NCBI GenBank assembly: GCA_034440615.1
Contig: JAOTOM010004681.1
Location: 164,001 to 228,000 of the forward strand
Length of the DNA stretch: 64,000 nt
Origin: Ashinkailepas kermadecensis
Lineage: Eukaryota; Arthropoda; Thecostraca; Neolepadidae
Reading direction: 5' to 3'
A program made the translations under genes and the position numbers. Every line of letters starts with the position of its first letter. Within the stretch, counting starts at the first letter, position 1. The notes under the pieces were generated by a model. That model worked only from the letters and a program-made list of their open reading frames with translations. It ran no database searches and was not told the origin of the DNA. Positions 21,033-31,477 of the stretch are shown here, one piece after another.

Positions 21033-21534
21033 CGTCCTGGCTGACGTTACATCAACCTCAGCGACCTCAGCCGACCCACTGGCTGCCTCAGCAACCTCAG
21101 CCGACCCACTGGCTGACTGCCACCTCAGCCAACTCACTGGCTGACATCTCGTCAAACCAGCCTACTTGGATCCGCCGCCCGCACCAACGCCGCCACCGCC
21201 GTCATCAACCGTCGGGCCAGCGCTGCGGCCCGCCCTTCGCACTCGCTCCGGCCGTGCAGTGATCACCCCTGCGCGGTATGTCGTTCGCCACGTCACCTTT
21301 GCCGGCGCCGTGTCTGGGCGGGGGGTACCTGTAGCGGGCCGCAACAGCGGGTTCGGCGAGTTAAGAGTGATGGCCAAAGCAGTGCGCCACGTTTACAGTC
21401 ATGGCCCAAACGCTGCGCCACATTTGCCGTCATGGCCCAAACGCCGCTCCACATTCGCCCCGTCGGGCGGCACACGCGTCATTTCTCACCGCCCCCTCGC
21501 CGTAGCTAGCGGCGAGTTGACGCATGCGCAGTAG
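21033..21534 (+). pseudogene. Possible pol C-terminus of the LTR element
   Basis: After the resumed repeat region (to about 21160), a frame at 21166-21534 starts with a Pro-rich segment and contains LRTRSGRAVITPARYVV. A TRSGR...PxRY phrase is common at the C-terminus of Ty3/gypsy Pol proteins just before the 3' LTR, which fits the position here. The rest has no recognised domain. RT, RNase H and integrase are absent. Confidence 0.4.
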
Positions 21535-21626
21535 AAAACTAACACAGCTGTTGGGAAGTGTGACGCCGACGCGGCCGCAATACTAACGCGTTTGTATGTG
21601 ACACTGTATAGTCTACCGCCTTTCCG

Positions 21627-21737
21627 CGATTCCACTTGGAATCTTCTCTCTGCAAATACAAGCAATATTTGACACGCACAAGTTTCTGGCAACATGCCAT
21701 CGAGACAGTGTGGAGTGTGCGTTCTACACACTCCACA
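21627..21737 (+). repeat. 3' LTR, R-U5 part
   Basis: Matches 18261-18371 and ends ...CTCCACA. The whole LTR may begin at TGTTGGGAAG (21549), giving about 190 bp with TG...CA ends. The 5' copy does not extend that far. Confidence 0.65.
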
Positions 21738-22069
21738 TGGGTTTATTCACATTGTGCCCTAATTGTTACAGAATGAAGCAAACAAAGTTGGGCTTTGGAA
21801 TTGCAGAAGAAGAGCAGAGGGTTGATGATGGTGATGGTGAGAAGCCAGCAAAAAAGAGGATAAGAAAGGTGTGCAAGTGTGGGTATGATGGGTGCACATG
21901 GGCAGGCTCTGAACAAAGCATTTATCGGCACACAAAAAAGCAGCATGGTGATTGTGGGCCCAAGAAGATATATCCATCAGAGAGCCAGCTGGGGACAAGT
22001 GGCCAGTGGTCTAGCTGGATGAGTGGCACAGGTATGTACCCACTAATGAGCCAGAAATGAAAGCAATGA
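21738..22069 (+). CDS. Hypothetical zinc-finger-like ORF
   Basis: The frame that enters from the LTR encodes, from the Met at 21773, about 95 residues: a start of the form MKQTKLGFG, a basic stretch (KPAKKRIRK) and a possible C2H2-type finger CKCGYDGCTWAGSEQSIYRH with a second His in TKKQHG. The finger spacing is plausible but the two Cys pairs overlap, so assignment is unsure. It may be an exon or N-terminal piece of a transposon protein. It ends at a TGA after LMSQK. No neighbours support a function. Confidence 0.3.
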
Positions 22070-22347
22070 CAATATATATAATCATAGGGGGAAAAGTGGC
22101 AAAATACAAAGGATGCTTATTTCCCTATCTAAATAGGCTATGCTTCTTTCCATATATAAATGAACGACTCCTAGTATTGATAGGGTTTGGATATATGTGG
22201 CACTGCTAGTCTTTTACAACCTAGCTACCAAGTTTAACTAAGCATAATGATTTTGGGATGGCTGGTCACAGAGGTGGATCCAGAAAGCCACCCAGGGGGC
22301 CCAGTTTGGGTTAGGTGGGCCCATGCTGTGCTGGGATCACAGCTGAT

Positions 22348-22402
22348 TGGTTGGTTATTTGGGCTTAAGGGCGCATCGACTGCGTTGGTCATACAGCGCC
22401 CA
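22348..22402 (-). mobile_element. 55-bp LINE/SINE 3'-end micro-insertion
   Basis: GGGATCACAGCTGAT at 22333-22347 and 22403-22417 perfectly flanks 55 bp consisting of a TTGG-unit tail, a linker and the complete 3' hairpin (GGGCGC at 22369-22374, GCGCCC at 22396-22401). The insertion ends one base past the hairpin. This is target-primed reverse transcription that stopped as it left the hairpin. Confidence 0.9.
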
Positions 22403-22427
22403 GGGATCACAGCTGATATGTCATTCT

Positions 22428-22546
22428 AAGGGGGGGGGGGGAAGTGATGTCTGATGGGACCCTGCTGGTATTCAATGTTCCAATCCTGGGGGGGGGGGTG
22501 ATGTCTAGTTAGGCCACATGTATTCCATGTTTTGATCCTGGGATGG
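22428..22546. repeat. Two-copy tandem repeat with G-runs
   Basis: Two units of about 60 bp share GTGATGTCT ... ATTC(C)ATGTT ... ATCCTGGG and each begins with a run of 10-12 G. It lies directly before the 5' LTR at 22548 and could be part of the target DNA. Confidence 0.6.
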
Positions 22547-22547
22547 G

Positions 22548-23321
22548 TGTAAGAGTGTTAGTTTTTGAGCGTCTTGATCCCGTAAATTCAGCCCCAACCC
22601 ACTTCGTTCATGGCGCGACAAGTACCCGGCTCCGAGACTGGCGCCTGCCTGTCTGGTGCCTACGTAAGCAGCCACCGCCCGACCCAACGAGGCCGTTCGT
22701 TGGACTTTGCACCTCCCCTCCCTCTTTCCGGCTAACACCCCGCCAGCCAGGCGCCCGCCACGTGACCCCTATCCGACCGGCGCGTACCGCCGCCGTCGTT
22801 AATGCTAGATGTAACTGTGTTCACATAAAGTTATACGTTTGGCTGTCCCGTAACTGTAATTGATATAATCCCGTAAGCCTTGCGATTGTAAAAGTGTACC
22901 GTAAACGTAACGCATCGTCACCGCCACTAGAAATAGACTACTTCCCCTTCTAGAAGGCCGTCGACATGGATATGACGTCATGGAGACTTCTGCGGCCCTC
23001 GACCAATCCGCGACCGGGGGTCTCCCGAAGTCACTAGCGCCCGTGCGGCCCCAGCCAGTCGGGCTTGAATACTCTGAGCGATCGGACCGCTGCTACGCGT
23101 GCGCCCTTCCCAACTAAATTCGGCTTCTAAATTCATAGGAAAGGCAGTATCGCGGCTTACCTTCCGAGGAGAACGTACTGTACGGTGTCTGTAGTTCTCG
23201 TGTGATCGTGGAGTGCTGCAGTGCAATACAGGGCAGCAAAAGGTACTGGTACTTTCGTGACTGGAGTTATCGCGAACAAGAGGTTGCTAGACTTTCGCGT
23301 GCCAATAAGGACTTTCCTACA
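22548..23321 (+). repeat. 5' LTR
   Basis: Begins TGTAAGAG and ends TTCCTACA (TG...CA). Matches 42879-43627 along its length with a few indels. No primer-binding site follows; pol sequence begins at once. Confidence 0.9.
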
Positions 23322-24602
23322 ATGGGGGAAGGGAGCAGTGTGGTACATGCTGCATCGCAAAAAGGATGGAGGTAACCGATTCACGATTGACTTCAGAAAA
23401 CTAAACAAGGTGACCAAGAAAAATAGCTACCCACTCCCGCTAATTGAGGACATTCTTGCCTCTCTGGGAGGTGCGAACTTCTTTTCGTCCTTGGACCTGA
23501 AAGCTGGTTATTGGCAGATCCCGATGTCCGAGGAGAGTATTCCCAAAACAGCCTTCACATGTTTTATGGGACTTTGGAACTTTCGCAAAATGCCATTCGG
23601 AATTTGCAATGCACCCTCCAAGTTCGCAGAATTGATGAACAAAGTGCTGTCCGGAATTAAAAATCAGTTTGCAACCGCCTACATCGATGATATAATCGTC
23701 TACTCCAAAACGTTTGACGAACATTTGGCCCATCTGGAAGAAGTTTTTCGCAGACTGCGAAAAGCGAAATTGAAACTAAAACTGTCGAAATGTGACTTCT
23801 TGAAGGAAAGAGTACAGTACTTGGGACACCTAGTGTCAGCCTCTGGCATCAAGCCAAACCCCGAGAAAGTGGAAGCGATTCAACATATGGCAGCCCTGAC
23901 CAATGTCAAGGGAGTCCGCTTATTCATCGGTATGTGTTCATACTACCGTCGCTTCATTCCCAGTTTCAGCAAAATCTCCACGCCACTTATAAACCTCACC
24001 AAAAAACATGCCCGATTTGATTGGACAGACGAGTGTGAGATGGCTTTTGAAACTTTGAAACAAAAATTAGCTACCGCACCCGTGCTGGCATATCCCGACA
24101 TCACGAAAGAGTACAAATTATACACGGATGCCTCCCAGGAAGCAGTTGGAGCCGTGTTAGTGCAGGAACACGGAGAAGGTGAAAGAGTGGTACAGTACCT
24201 GTCGAAACAGTTAAATGAGACACAACGGAAGTGGCTAGTGGTCCAGAAAGAGGCCTATGCGTGCGTGTGGAGTGTGCAAAAATTACGCCAATATTTGCTT
24301 GGATCGAAATTCACCATTCTGACCGATCACCGTCCACTTACTTTTTTGAACTTGTCAGAAATGAAAAATCCCATGTTGCAGAGATGGGCGATCATGCTTT
24401 CAGAGCACGACTGCGAAATCATATACATTAAAGGAAGCAAAAATGTCGTGGCTGACCACCTCAGTCGAATGCACGAAACTGACCAGGACGTGAACGTCAT
24501 AGATTCCGACCATGTTCCTATGGGTGATCTCCGTCACACTGAGTTCAGAAAACCAGAGGAAGACCTGAGCAGAGAAGTAAAATTTAAGGAAGTACTAGTG
24601 AA
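23322..24602 (+). pseudogene. Ty3/gypsy pol: partial RT + RNase H
   Basis: The open frame (starting inside the LTR at 23221 and ending at 24606) encodes RT from the fingers region HRKKDGGNRFTIDFRKLNK through the palm (FFSSLDLKAGYWQI, then FGICNAPSKFAELM and the catalytic YIDDIIVYSK, about 23682) and the connection (LGHLVSASGIKPNPEKVEAI) to RNase H (YKLYTDASQEAVGAVL, LTDHRPLTFL) and the tether ending in VADHLSRMHE. All reverse-transcription and RNase H signature residues in the kept part are present. The first ~50-60 residues of RT and everything upstream are gone, with the LTR fused in frame. The frame is then cut by the gamma LINE at 24603. Confidence 0.95.
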
Positions 24603-26550
24603 TTGATTGATTGATTATTAGGGTTTTAGGGTGCGTCAACCCCAATTGGGTTATTTTGCACCCATAACAAGGTTAATTCAGCTCTTCAAATCCGGAGAGC
24701 AAAATATATGGCACTAGTTCATGATCTACCCAGGTGTGTATATTATTTGGAAACCTACATCCGCAAGGAAACAAAAAACTGCTCTATTTTGGACAAATCT
24801 GGAATTATCGCCGAGTAAGTCCACCATCCTCAGAGTGTTAGAGCCACGTCCGAAATGGCGCCTGCGTTCTTCTGTGTAGTTCTGGCAAGATACCAGTACA
24901 TGGCGCACGGTCAGTACTGCATCACACTTCATACATTTGGGCCTTTCATCCCCGCACAATAAGTACCTATGAGTAGATAGCGTGTGTCCAATTCTAAGGC
25001 GACAGAGGGCCACCTCGTCCCTTCTACTTGGGCTGAAAGACGATGGCCACAGCGCTAAGTGTGGTTTAATTTATTTTAATTTCTTGGACTCCACTTGGCC
25101 CCATCTGTTCTGCCACCCTTTGAGAAGAAATGATGAAATAATTGAGTAGTGGTCACTGGCTGGAAGTGGAAGCACGCGTCGACATGCTGCTTGTGCTGCA
25201 CGCCTTGCAGCCTGATCGGCGAGTTCATTGCCATGGATTCCGACATGTGCTGGGATCCAGCAAAGTGTTACTTGTTTTCCCATACGATGTAGCGAAGTAA
25301 GTTGATATAAAATGTATCGTACAATGACATGTTGTTGGTTGAAACTACGCAATGACAGAAGACTACTCAGAGAATCCGTCAAGATAACATGAAAATCCTC
25401 GTCGTCGACCTCGATGTATGCAAGGGCTTTGCTAATGGCTAATAACTCGGCTGTGAAGACAGTGGCATGTGAAGGCAGGGGGAACGATCTCGTAATAGAT
25501 CCTCTCACGAACGCGCTACCCACACCGGTGTCAAACTTCGAGCCATCTGTGTATGTGATAATGAAGCCACGGTATGCTGAGGAAATGTGTTCTAATGAAC
25601 ATGATAGTAGCTCCTCTTTGGTAACATCCATTTTTCTCTCGGCAGTGAGGACGACGTCGATGAAGGGGGAGATCAGCTCCCACGGGGGAGTTGTTATTCG
25701 TTCAAACTGCCTGATTTCTTGTAGTCGAATTCTCGTCTGTCTCAGGAGTGTCCTCATTATCACACAGTAAGCTGTTCCCCTCCTCACGTGGCCACGAAGA
25801 ATTGTATGTATGTCGCGAGAAAAAACAGCCTTATAAGATGGGTGTGTCGGAAACTGACGCATTTTGCATGCGTAGCGAAGTCCCAGCATTTCTCGTCTCA
25901 TGCTCAAGGGTGGCTCGTGGGAATCTGCGAGTATGCTGACCGTGGGAGAGGTGCGAAATGCTCCGGTAATTATTCGCAATGCAGCGTGGTGTATCGGATC
26001 TAAAATACGTTTTGTGGTAGCACACGCGCCGTCGTATATAAAACATGCATAGTCCAGTTTGGAACGAATAAGACTGCGATATAGCAGGTGCAGAGTCCTT
26101 CTATCAGACCCATACGAAGTTCGAGAAACACACTTCATTATATTCATGGTTTTTAAGCACTTGTCTCGGAGCGTTTTTATGTGTTCTCTGTATGAAAGAC
26201 GATTGTCAAGTTGCACACCGAGAAAGCGAGCCGATGGTACACATGGAACGTCTTGCCCGTAAAGTCTTAACTTCATGTCCGGACAGTGGCGACGACGACG
26301 ACAGAAATGAACTGCTGATGTCTTTGCAATAGAAAATCTGAACCCATTCAGGCGACCCCACTTTTCGAGGTAAGAAATTGCGAGTTGCAGCTGTCGTTCC
26401 ATGAGAGGGGTTGACGAGCTGCATGTCCAGATAGTAAAATCGTCAGCGAAAAGCGATCGTCCGATTGATGAAGGTAGCGAGCTGCCGATGTCATTTATTA
26501 TGAGTGAAAACAGGGACGTACTCAAGACGCTGCCTTGAGGAACTCCTTCA
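24603..26550 (-). pseudogene. LINE gamma, 5'-truncated, inserted in gypsy pol
   Basis: AGTGAA at 24597-24602 and 26551-26556 probably is a 6-bp target duplication. The 3' end has a TTGA-unit tail and the gamma hairpin (24629-24663). A minus-strand frame 25071-26550 covers RT from EGVPQGSVLSTSLF through FADDFTIW to RNase H (ITYTDGSKFDTGVG, TAELLAISKAL, ILTDSLSSL, WIPAHVGIHGNELADQAA); the C-terminal motif (CMKCDAVLTVRHVLVSC) is in another frame at 24726-25013, so there is one frameshift near 25050. The copy is truncated exactly at the start of the VPQG block. Confidence 0.9.
24629..24663 (-). promoter_or_regulatory. LINE gamma 3' hairpin
   Basis: Outer arms GGGTGC (24629-24634) and GCACCC (24658-24663); inner arms AACCC (24638-24642) and GGGTT (24648-24652). 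Compared with alpha, the C-G pair of the outer stem is a T-A pair and the inner stem is lengthened, both compensated. Confidence 0.7.
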
Positions 26551-27559
26551 AGTGAAATGGGAGAATATAGCGGAACTGCAGAGTGCCGATGAGGAAATAG
26601 CAAATATTCGGAAAATCATGAATGACAAAAATCACTCAGATTATCGGGACATCGTTTTGCGTTACATGGAATTGGACAAACTGATCTACAAAATTAGCGA
26701 CGGACCTCGCTGTGGACCAATTCCAGGCTTACAACTATGCGTGCCAATATCCCTCAGACAAGAAGTATTGAAGGAGATGCACGATGGTTTCTTTGCAGGA
26801 CACATGGGACTCACCAAAACGTACGAAAAGCTTAAATTCAGGTATTATTGGAACGGAATGTGGAGAGACACAGTGGCCTATCTCATAGCTTGCGTGCCTT
26901 GCACAGGACGCAAAGCCAAAGCAGCCCCAGCTCCGATGCAGGAGATGCCAGTTCCTCACTATCCCTTTGAAATGATTGCGATTGACACTTGTGGACCATA
27001 CCCAGAAGCACAACAAGGGAACCGTTACGTCATCACGATCATCGACTTGTTTTCTTCTTGGCCGGAAAGTTTCTGCACTAAGCGAAAGGATGCCCATACT
27101 GTCGCGAAAATCCTTATGGAAGAAATCATCCCACGCCACTCATGTCCACGCGTGATACTTTCGGACTTAGGAACATAATTCAGAAATGCCGTTGTAGACG
27201 AGCTGGAAACTTGTTTGAATATTCGCCATATCACCACCAGTGCAAATCGGCCACAAAGTAATGGACGATGCGAAAGGTACCATAGGTGCCAAAACGACAT
27301 ATTGGCAAAAACAATCAACAAAAATCAAGATGATTGGGACACAAAAATTCCCGCTACTCTTGCCGCCTATCGGACACCTAACATTGGAAGCTCTGGAACC
27401 ATCTCGCCATTCTTCACACTGTACGGCAGAGACCCCATTCTCCCCCTGGACAATTTGCTCCAGCCTAAGATGAAATATTACGGTGAAGACTATGTCCCAA
27501 AAATGCTGTCAAATTTGCATGAAGCGTACAGCCATGTAAAGACTCACATTGTGGAGAGT
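26551..27559 (+). pseudogene. Ty3/gypsy integrase, one nonsense codon
   Basis: The frame resumes after the gamma LINE. It holds the HHCC zinc domain (MHDGFFAGHMG ... CVPCTGRKAK, about 26777-26915) and the DDE core: first Asp in IAIDTCGPYP, second Asp in VILSDLGT (about 27164), Glu in RPQSNGRCERYHR. A TAA at 27176-27178, right after the second Asp, replaces the residue before FRN. Downstream it stays in frame to 27559, where the alpha LINE interrupts it; coding continues at 33936. This enzyme would insert the element's cDNA into the host genome. It is inactive here. Confidence 0.9.
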
Positions 27560-27584
27560 TAGTTAGTTAGTTATTTGGGCTTTA

Positions 27585-27617
27585 GGGCGCGTCGACAACT
27601 ATGGTCATATTGCGCCC
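27585..27617 (-). promoter_or_regulatory. LINE alpha 3' hairpin
   Basis: GGGCGC (27585-27590) pairs with GCGCCC (27612-27617) and GAC (27594-27596) with GTC (27604-27606). The same structure ends every I-like LINE in the window. Confidence 0.7.
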
Positions 27618-27727
27618 ATAACTAAGATGATATTTATAGAAATATGATTAGACAAAGTGTCAAGCCTCTCATTGTGGGCACCGATTAAGTAGTGCTACTG
27701 TGTGATAGATTTTACATGTAATGCATA

Positions 27728-30700
27728 TCAGTGTGGAGAATATATTACCGAGAAAGATACGTCAGAAAGGAAGTCCATCAGTTGTCCTGGTTGAACATTG
27801 CTAGAGTTGTCAGACAGAATATCATTAAGTGAATCTACCTGTGCAGATCCAAAGTGACGTCTTCGCTCTTCAGCATAAAGTAGGCACGAGATCAAAACAT
27901 GGCGAACTGTCAGTGGTGCACGACATCTTGTGCACAGAGGTTTCTCGCCACCGCACAACAGATAACCGTGAGTGGCATAGGTATGCCCAATGCGGAGGCG
28001 GCACAATGTAACCTCTTCTTGTCTATGTTTAAGACAGGACGAGCTCCATGGTCTCAGACGTTGTTTAATGGCTCTCAGTTTGTTCGCCTGTGTCGCGTCC
28101 CACATTGCCTGCCACTTGTCTAAGAGGAAGGTGGACACCTCTCGGTAATGGTCCGTGGCAGGAAGTGGCAGCGAATGAGTGCACGGCGCGCGCGCTGCTC
28201 GCTTCGCCGCAGCATCCGCCAACTCGTTACCGGAAATACCCACATGGCTGGGAATCCAACACAAGAGCACACGGCGTTCCATGTTGTTCATTTTCGTCAG
28301 ACCGCATACAATATCACGCAAAAGGGGGTTAGACGGATAAAATGTGTTCAGGGCCAAAAGGCTGCTTAAAGAATCGGTGAAAATAACATGTCGATCTCCC
28401 ACCGACACTTCGATGTAGCATAAGGCTTTCAAAATAGCGATAAGTTCTGATGAATACACAGATGCGTAAGGTGGGAGGGAAAAAGATCGGATAACAGAGC
28501 CACAAACAAAAGCGCTGCCCACACCGTCCTCGGTTCGAGATCCATCGGTATAGGTAGTCGCCCAGCCCTGAAATGATTCTATATGTTTCAAAGCCAGAGA
28601 GCGAAGCTCTTCTGGGGAAACATCTGATTTCCTCGTTTTCGCGAGGGATGTATCCACTTCTGGTGCGATAAGCTCCCATGGGGGAGTCTGCATGCCCTCG
28701 TCTCTCCGAATTCCTTGGAGGCTCAGCTGACTTTCCTGGAAAAGCTGGCGAATGCGCACACCAAAAGGCGCAACACTCAAGTTTCGCTCCGTTGAAAAGA
28801 GTGTTGTTAGTCGTCGTGAAAAAACATGAGAGTAAGTCGGGTGGTCAGGGAACTGGCGAAGTTTACAAGCGTAGCGCATTCCCAGCCTTTCTCTGCGCAG
28901 AAAGAGAGGAGCCTCGTGTGCCTCTGCTAGCAGGCTCATTGTGGGCGAGGTGCGGAATGCCCCGGTTGAGATACGGATAGCAGTATGGTGAATGGTATCC
29001 AGTGTTCGTTTGGTGGAATTGCGTGCTCCATCATAAATAAAACACGCATAGTCCAACTTTGAACGTATCAGCGACCGATAAAGCAAAAGTAAGGAGCTCC
29101 TGTCCGCTCCATATGTAGTACGCGAAACACATTTCAATATGTTCAGGGATTTAAAACACTGATCACGAAGTGTTTGAAAATGTTCCCTATAACTAAGGTG
29201 CGAGTCAAAGGTGACCCCAAGAAACCTCACGGTAGATGGTGTCGGAATCCGGTTCCCGTATAGTTGAAGTAATAGATCTCCACAGCTACGTCGGCGGCAA
29301 AAGTGCATTGCCGTTGTTTTTATAGTTGAAAAACGAAATCCATTCATGACACTCCATTCTTCAAGTCTGTGAATGGCCAATTGGAGACTTCTGGACATGG
29401 CCGATAGCCTGGCTGTGCTGCACCATATAGCGAAGTCGTCTACGAAGAGCGACCGGCCAAGTTTTGGTGGAAGTGTGTCGCCTATATCGTTAATCATCAC
29501 CGCGAACAGTGCTACACTTAAAACTCCTCCCTGTGGGACACCGTTTACTTGCAGAAATCTAGTAGATAGTTGGTTGCCAACGCGAACACGGAAGTGTCGT
29601 TCGCCCAGGAAATGCTGGATGAAGATCCCCATTGCCCCACGAATACCACATTTATGTACTTTTCTCAGAATACCTTGACGCCAAGCCGTATCATATGCTG
29701 CTTCAACGTCAAAGAAGAAAGCACCGACGTGTCTTTTCTGTTTAAATGCTACACGTATTGCCGTGTCCAGGGATAAAATGTGATCAATGGAACTCCTGTT
29801 CTTCCTAAAACCGCACTGTGCATTTGGAAAAATGTCGTGTTGTTCTAAGAACCACGTCAACCTGGTAGTCGCAAGCTTCTCCATTAGTTTGCATACGCAC
29901 GAGGTAAGAGATATTGGTCGATAGTGGAGCGGTTCCAATCCGCTTTTGCCAGGTTTCAAAAGTGGGACCACAGTTGCTTCCCGCCAGGCTACCGGAAATT
30001 CACCTCGTTGCCAAAGCTTGTTGAAAATGCTTAGTAGGGTTTCGAGTGCGCATTGAGGGAGATTTTTTAACATGTCATTATGAATGGTGTCTGGACCTTC
30101 GGAGACAATTCGGAGCTTCGATACGGCAGACATCATTTCGGCCATTGTGAATGGCTGGTTATAACATAGGTTGTCAGTGGTGGAAAAGTCGACCGGAGTT
30201 CTTTCACAGCGGGTCTTATGGCGCAAGAATTGTGGGTCCCAGTTTGTACCTCGGCTACGTTCTGAGAGGGCGTGGGCAATTTCGTTCGCTACATCGATGG
30301 CATTGGTTACGTCTCTGTTGCCCATACGCAGCACGGGTAGTGGAACGGATGACTGTTGGCCTGCCACTCGTTTAATTCTGGACCACACTTGCCCAATCGG
30401 GGTATGTTTATTTATTTGGCTGACATATGCTCGCCACGATGTCTGCTTCGCTGTCCGGACGGTACGTCGTGCCAGAGCCCTAGCCCTACGGAAGTCAATC
30501 ATGTTTTGTATAGTACTGTTTTTACTAAATTTTCTGTAGGCTCGTTTCCTCGCACGTATGGCGTCTCTGCATTCGTCCGTCCACCATGGGACTGGAGTAC
30601 GCCGGGGAGCACCAGAGGTGCGGGGAATGCATGCTGATGCAGACTGTAGGAGCTGTGCGGTAAATTCTTCCACACATTGTGGTTGCTCCTGGTCATCGGC

Positions 30701-31445
30701 TGACCACGCTGCTTCAAGTTCTGCTGTATATTTTGCCCAGTTTGCTTTGTGAAGGTTCCACCGTGGCGGCCTCAGTCCAAGAACTGGACCATCACGGTAT
30801 TCGAGCCAAACTGGGTGATTCACTTCCCAGAGGGTCACTGTCCACCGACCAATCAAAATATTGTACCAGTTGGGGACTCGAAATACTCAAGTCCAGCGTA
30901 GAGGTTTTTCCAGATGGCAAGCTAAAGTGAGTGTTGGTACCTGTATTTAAGATACACAGAGTCTCCTCGTGTAAAAATTGTTCCATAAGACGGCCACGTC
31001 CGCTGACATTTGAACAACCCCAAACGGTATGGTGTGCGTTAAAATCGCCCAGAATTAAGACCGGTTCAGGAAGCTGAGTACAGAGATGCTTCATCTCATT
31101 TGATGGGAACGCAGTCCCAGGAGGTAGGTAGACGCTGCACAACGAAATCGGTCGTCGACCGAAGTGCACCCTGGCAGCAACGGCTTGAAGGCGAGTGGTC
31201 AAGAGTGAAGGTTGCGCGGACACGCTATGGTGAATACCAAGGATTACTCCACCGTGGGAGATAGTGCCACTTGGCACTTCTTTTCGGGACACGGTATAGC
31301 ATTTAACCTGAATAGCAGAATCTGGCGACAGCTTTTTCTCCTGCAGGCAGAACGCCGCCGGACAATATTTCTTCAGCACAGCCTGCAGGTCCTGGGCACT
31401 GCTTCTAAATCCTTTGCAGTTCCATTGTAAAATAGCCTGTATGAA
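27728..31445 (-). pseudogene. LINE alpha ORF2: endonuclease-RT-RNase H, one frameshift
   Basis: The N-terminal endonuclease (APE type) reads ILQWNCKGF, CLQEKKL and LGDFNAHHTVWG in the frame to 30792. The frame shifts at about 30815-30825, exactly in the catalytic SDH motif, and then stays open to 27728 for 1,042 codons: RT (RPISLTSCVCKLMEKL, AFFFDVEAAYDTAWR, VPQGGVLSVALFAVMIND, FVDDFAIW), RNase H (TTYTDGSRTEDGVG, SSELIAILKALCYIE, IFTDSLSSLLAL, WIPSHVGISGNELADAAA) and CTRCRAPLTVRHVLISC. No ATG is visible before the first motif; an in-frame TAG lies near 31449. It is otherwise complete. Confidence 0.92.
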
Positions 31446-31477
31446 GGGCTATGTTAAGAGGGTCAAAACACGTCAGT

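Larger units (their letters stand above)
18261..21737 (+). mobile_element. Internally deleted LTR retrotransposon with tRNA-Trp-type primer site
   Basis: A 111-112 bp sequence occurs at 18261-18371 and 21627-21737, each ending ...CTCCACA, which I read as the shared R-U5 part of two LTRs. Two bases after the first copy is TGGTGACCCCGACGTGATT (18374-18392), which fits the 3' end of tRNA-Trp and is used as primer site by CsRn1-like Ty3/gypsy elements. Almost the whole gag-pol is absent: the interior has a 20-bp array, a repeat-rich ORF, a delta LINE insertion (19446-21016) and a possible pol C-terminus. It is a small non-autonomous or decayed derivative. Confidence 0.7.
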
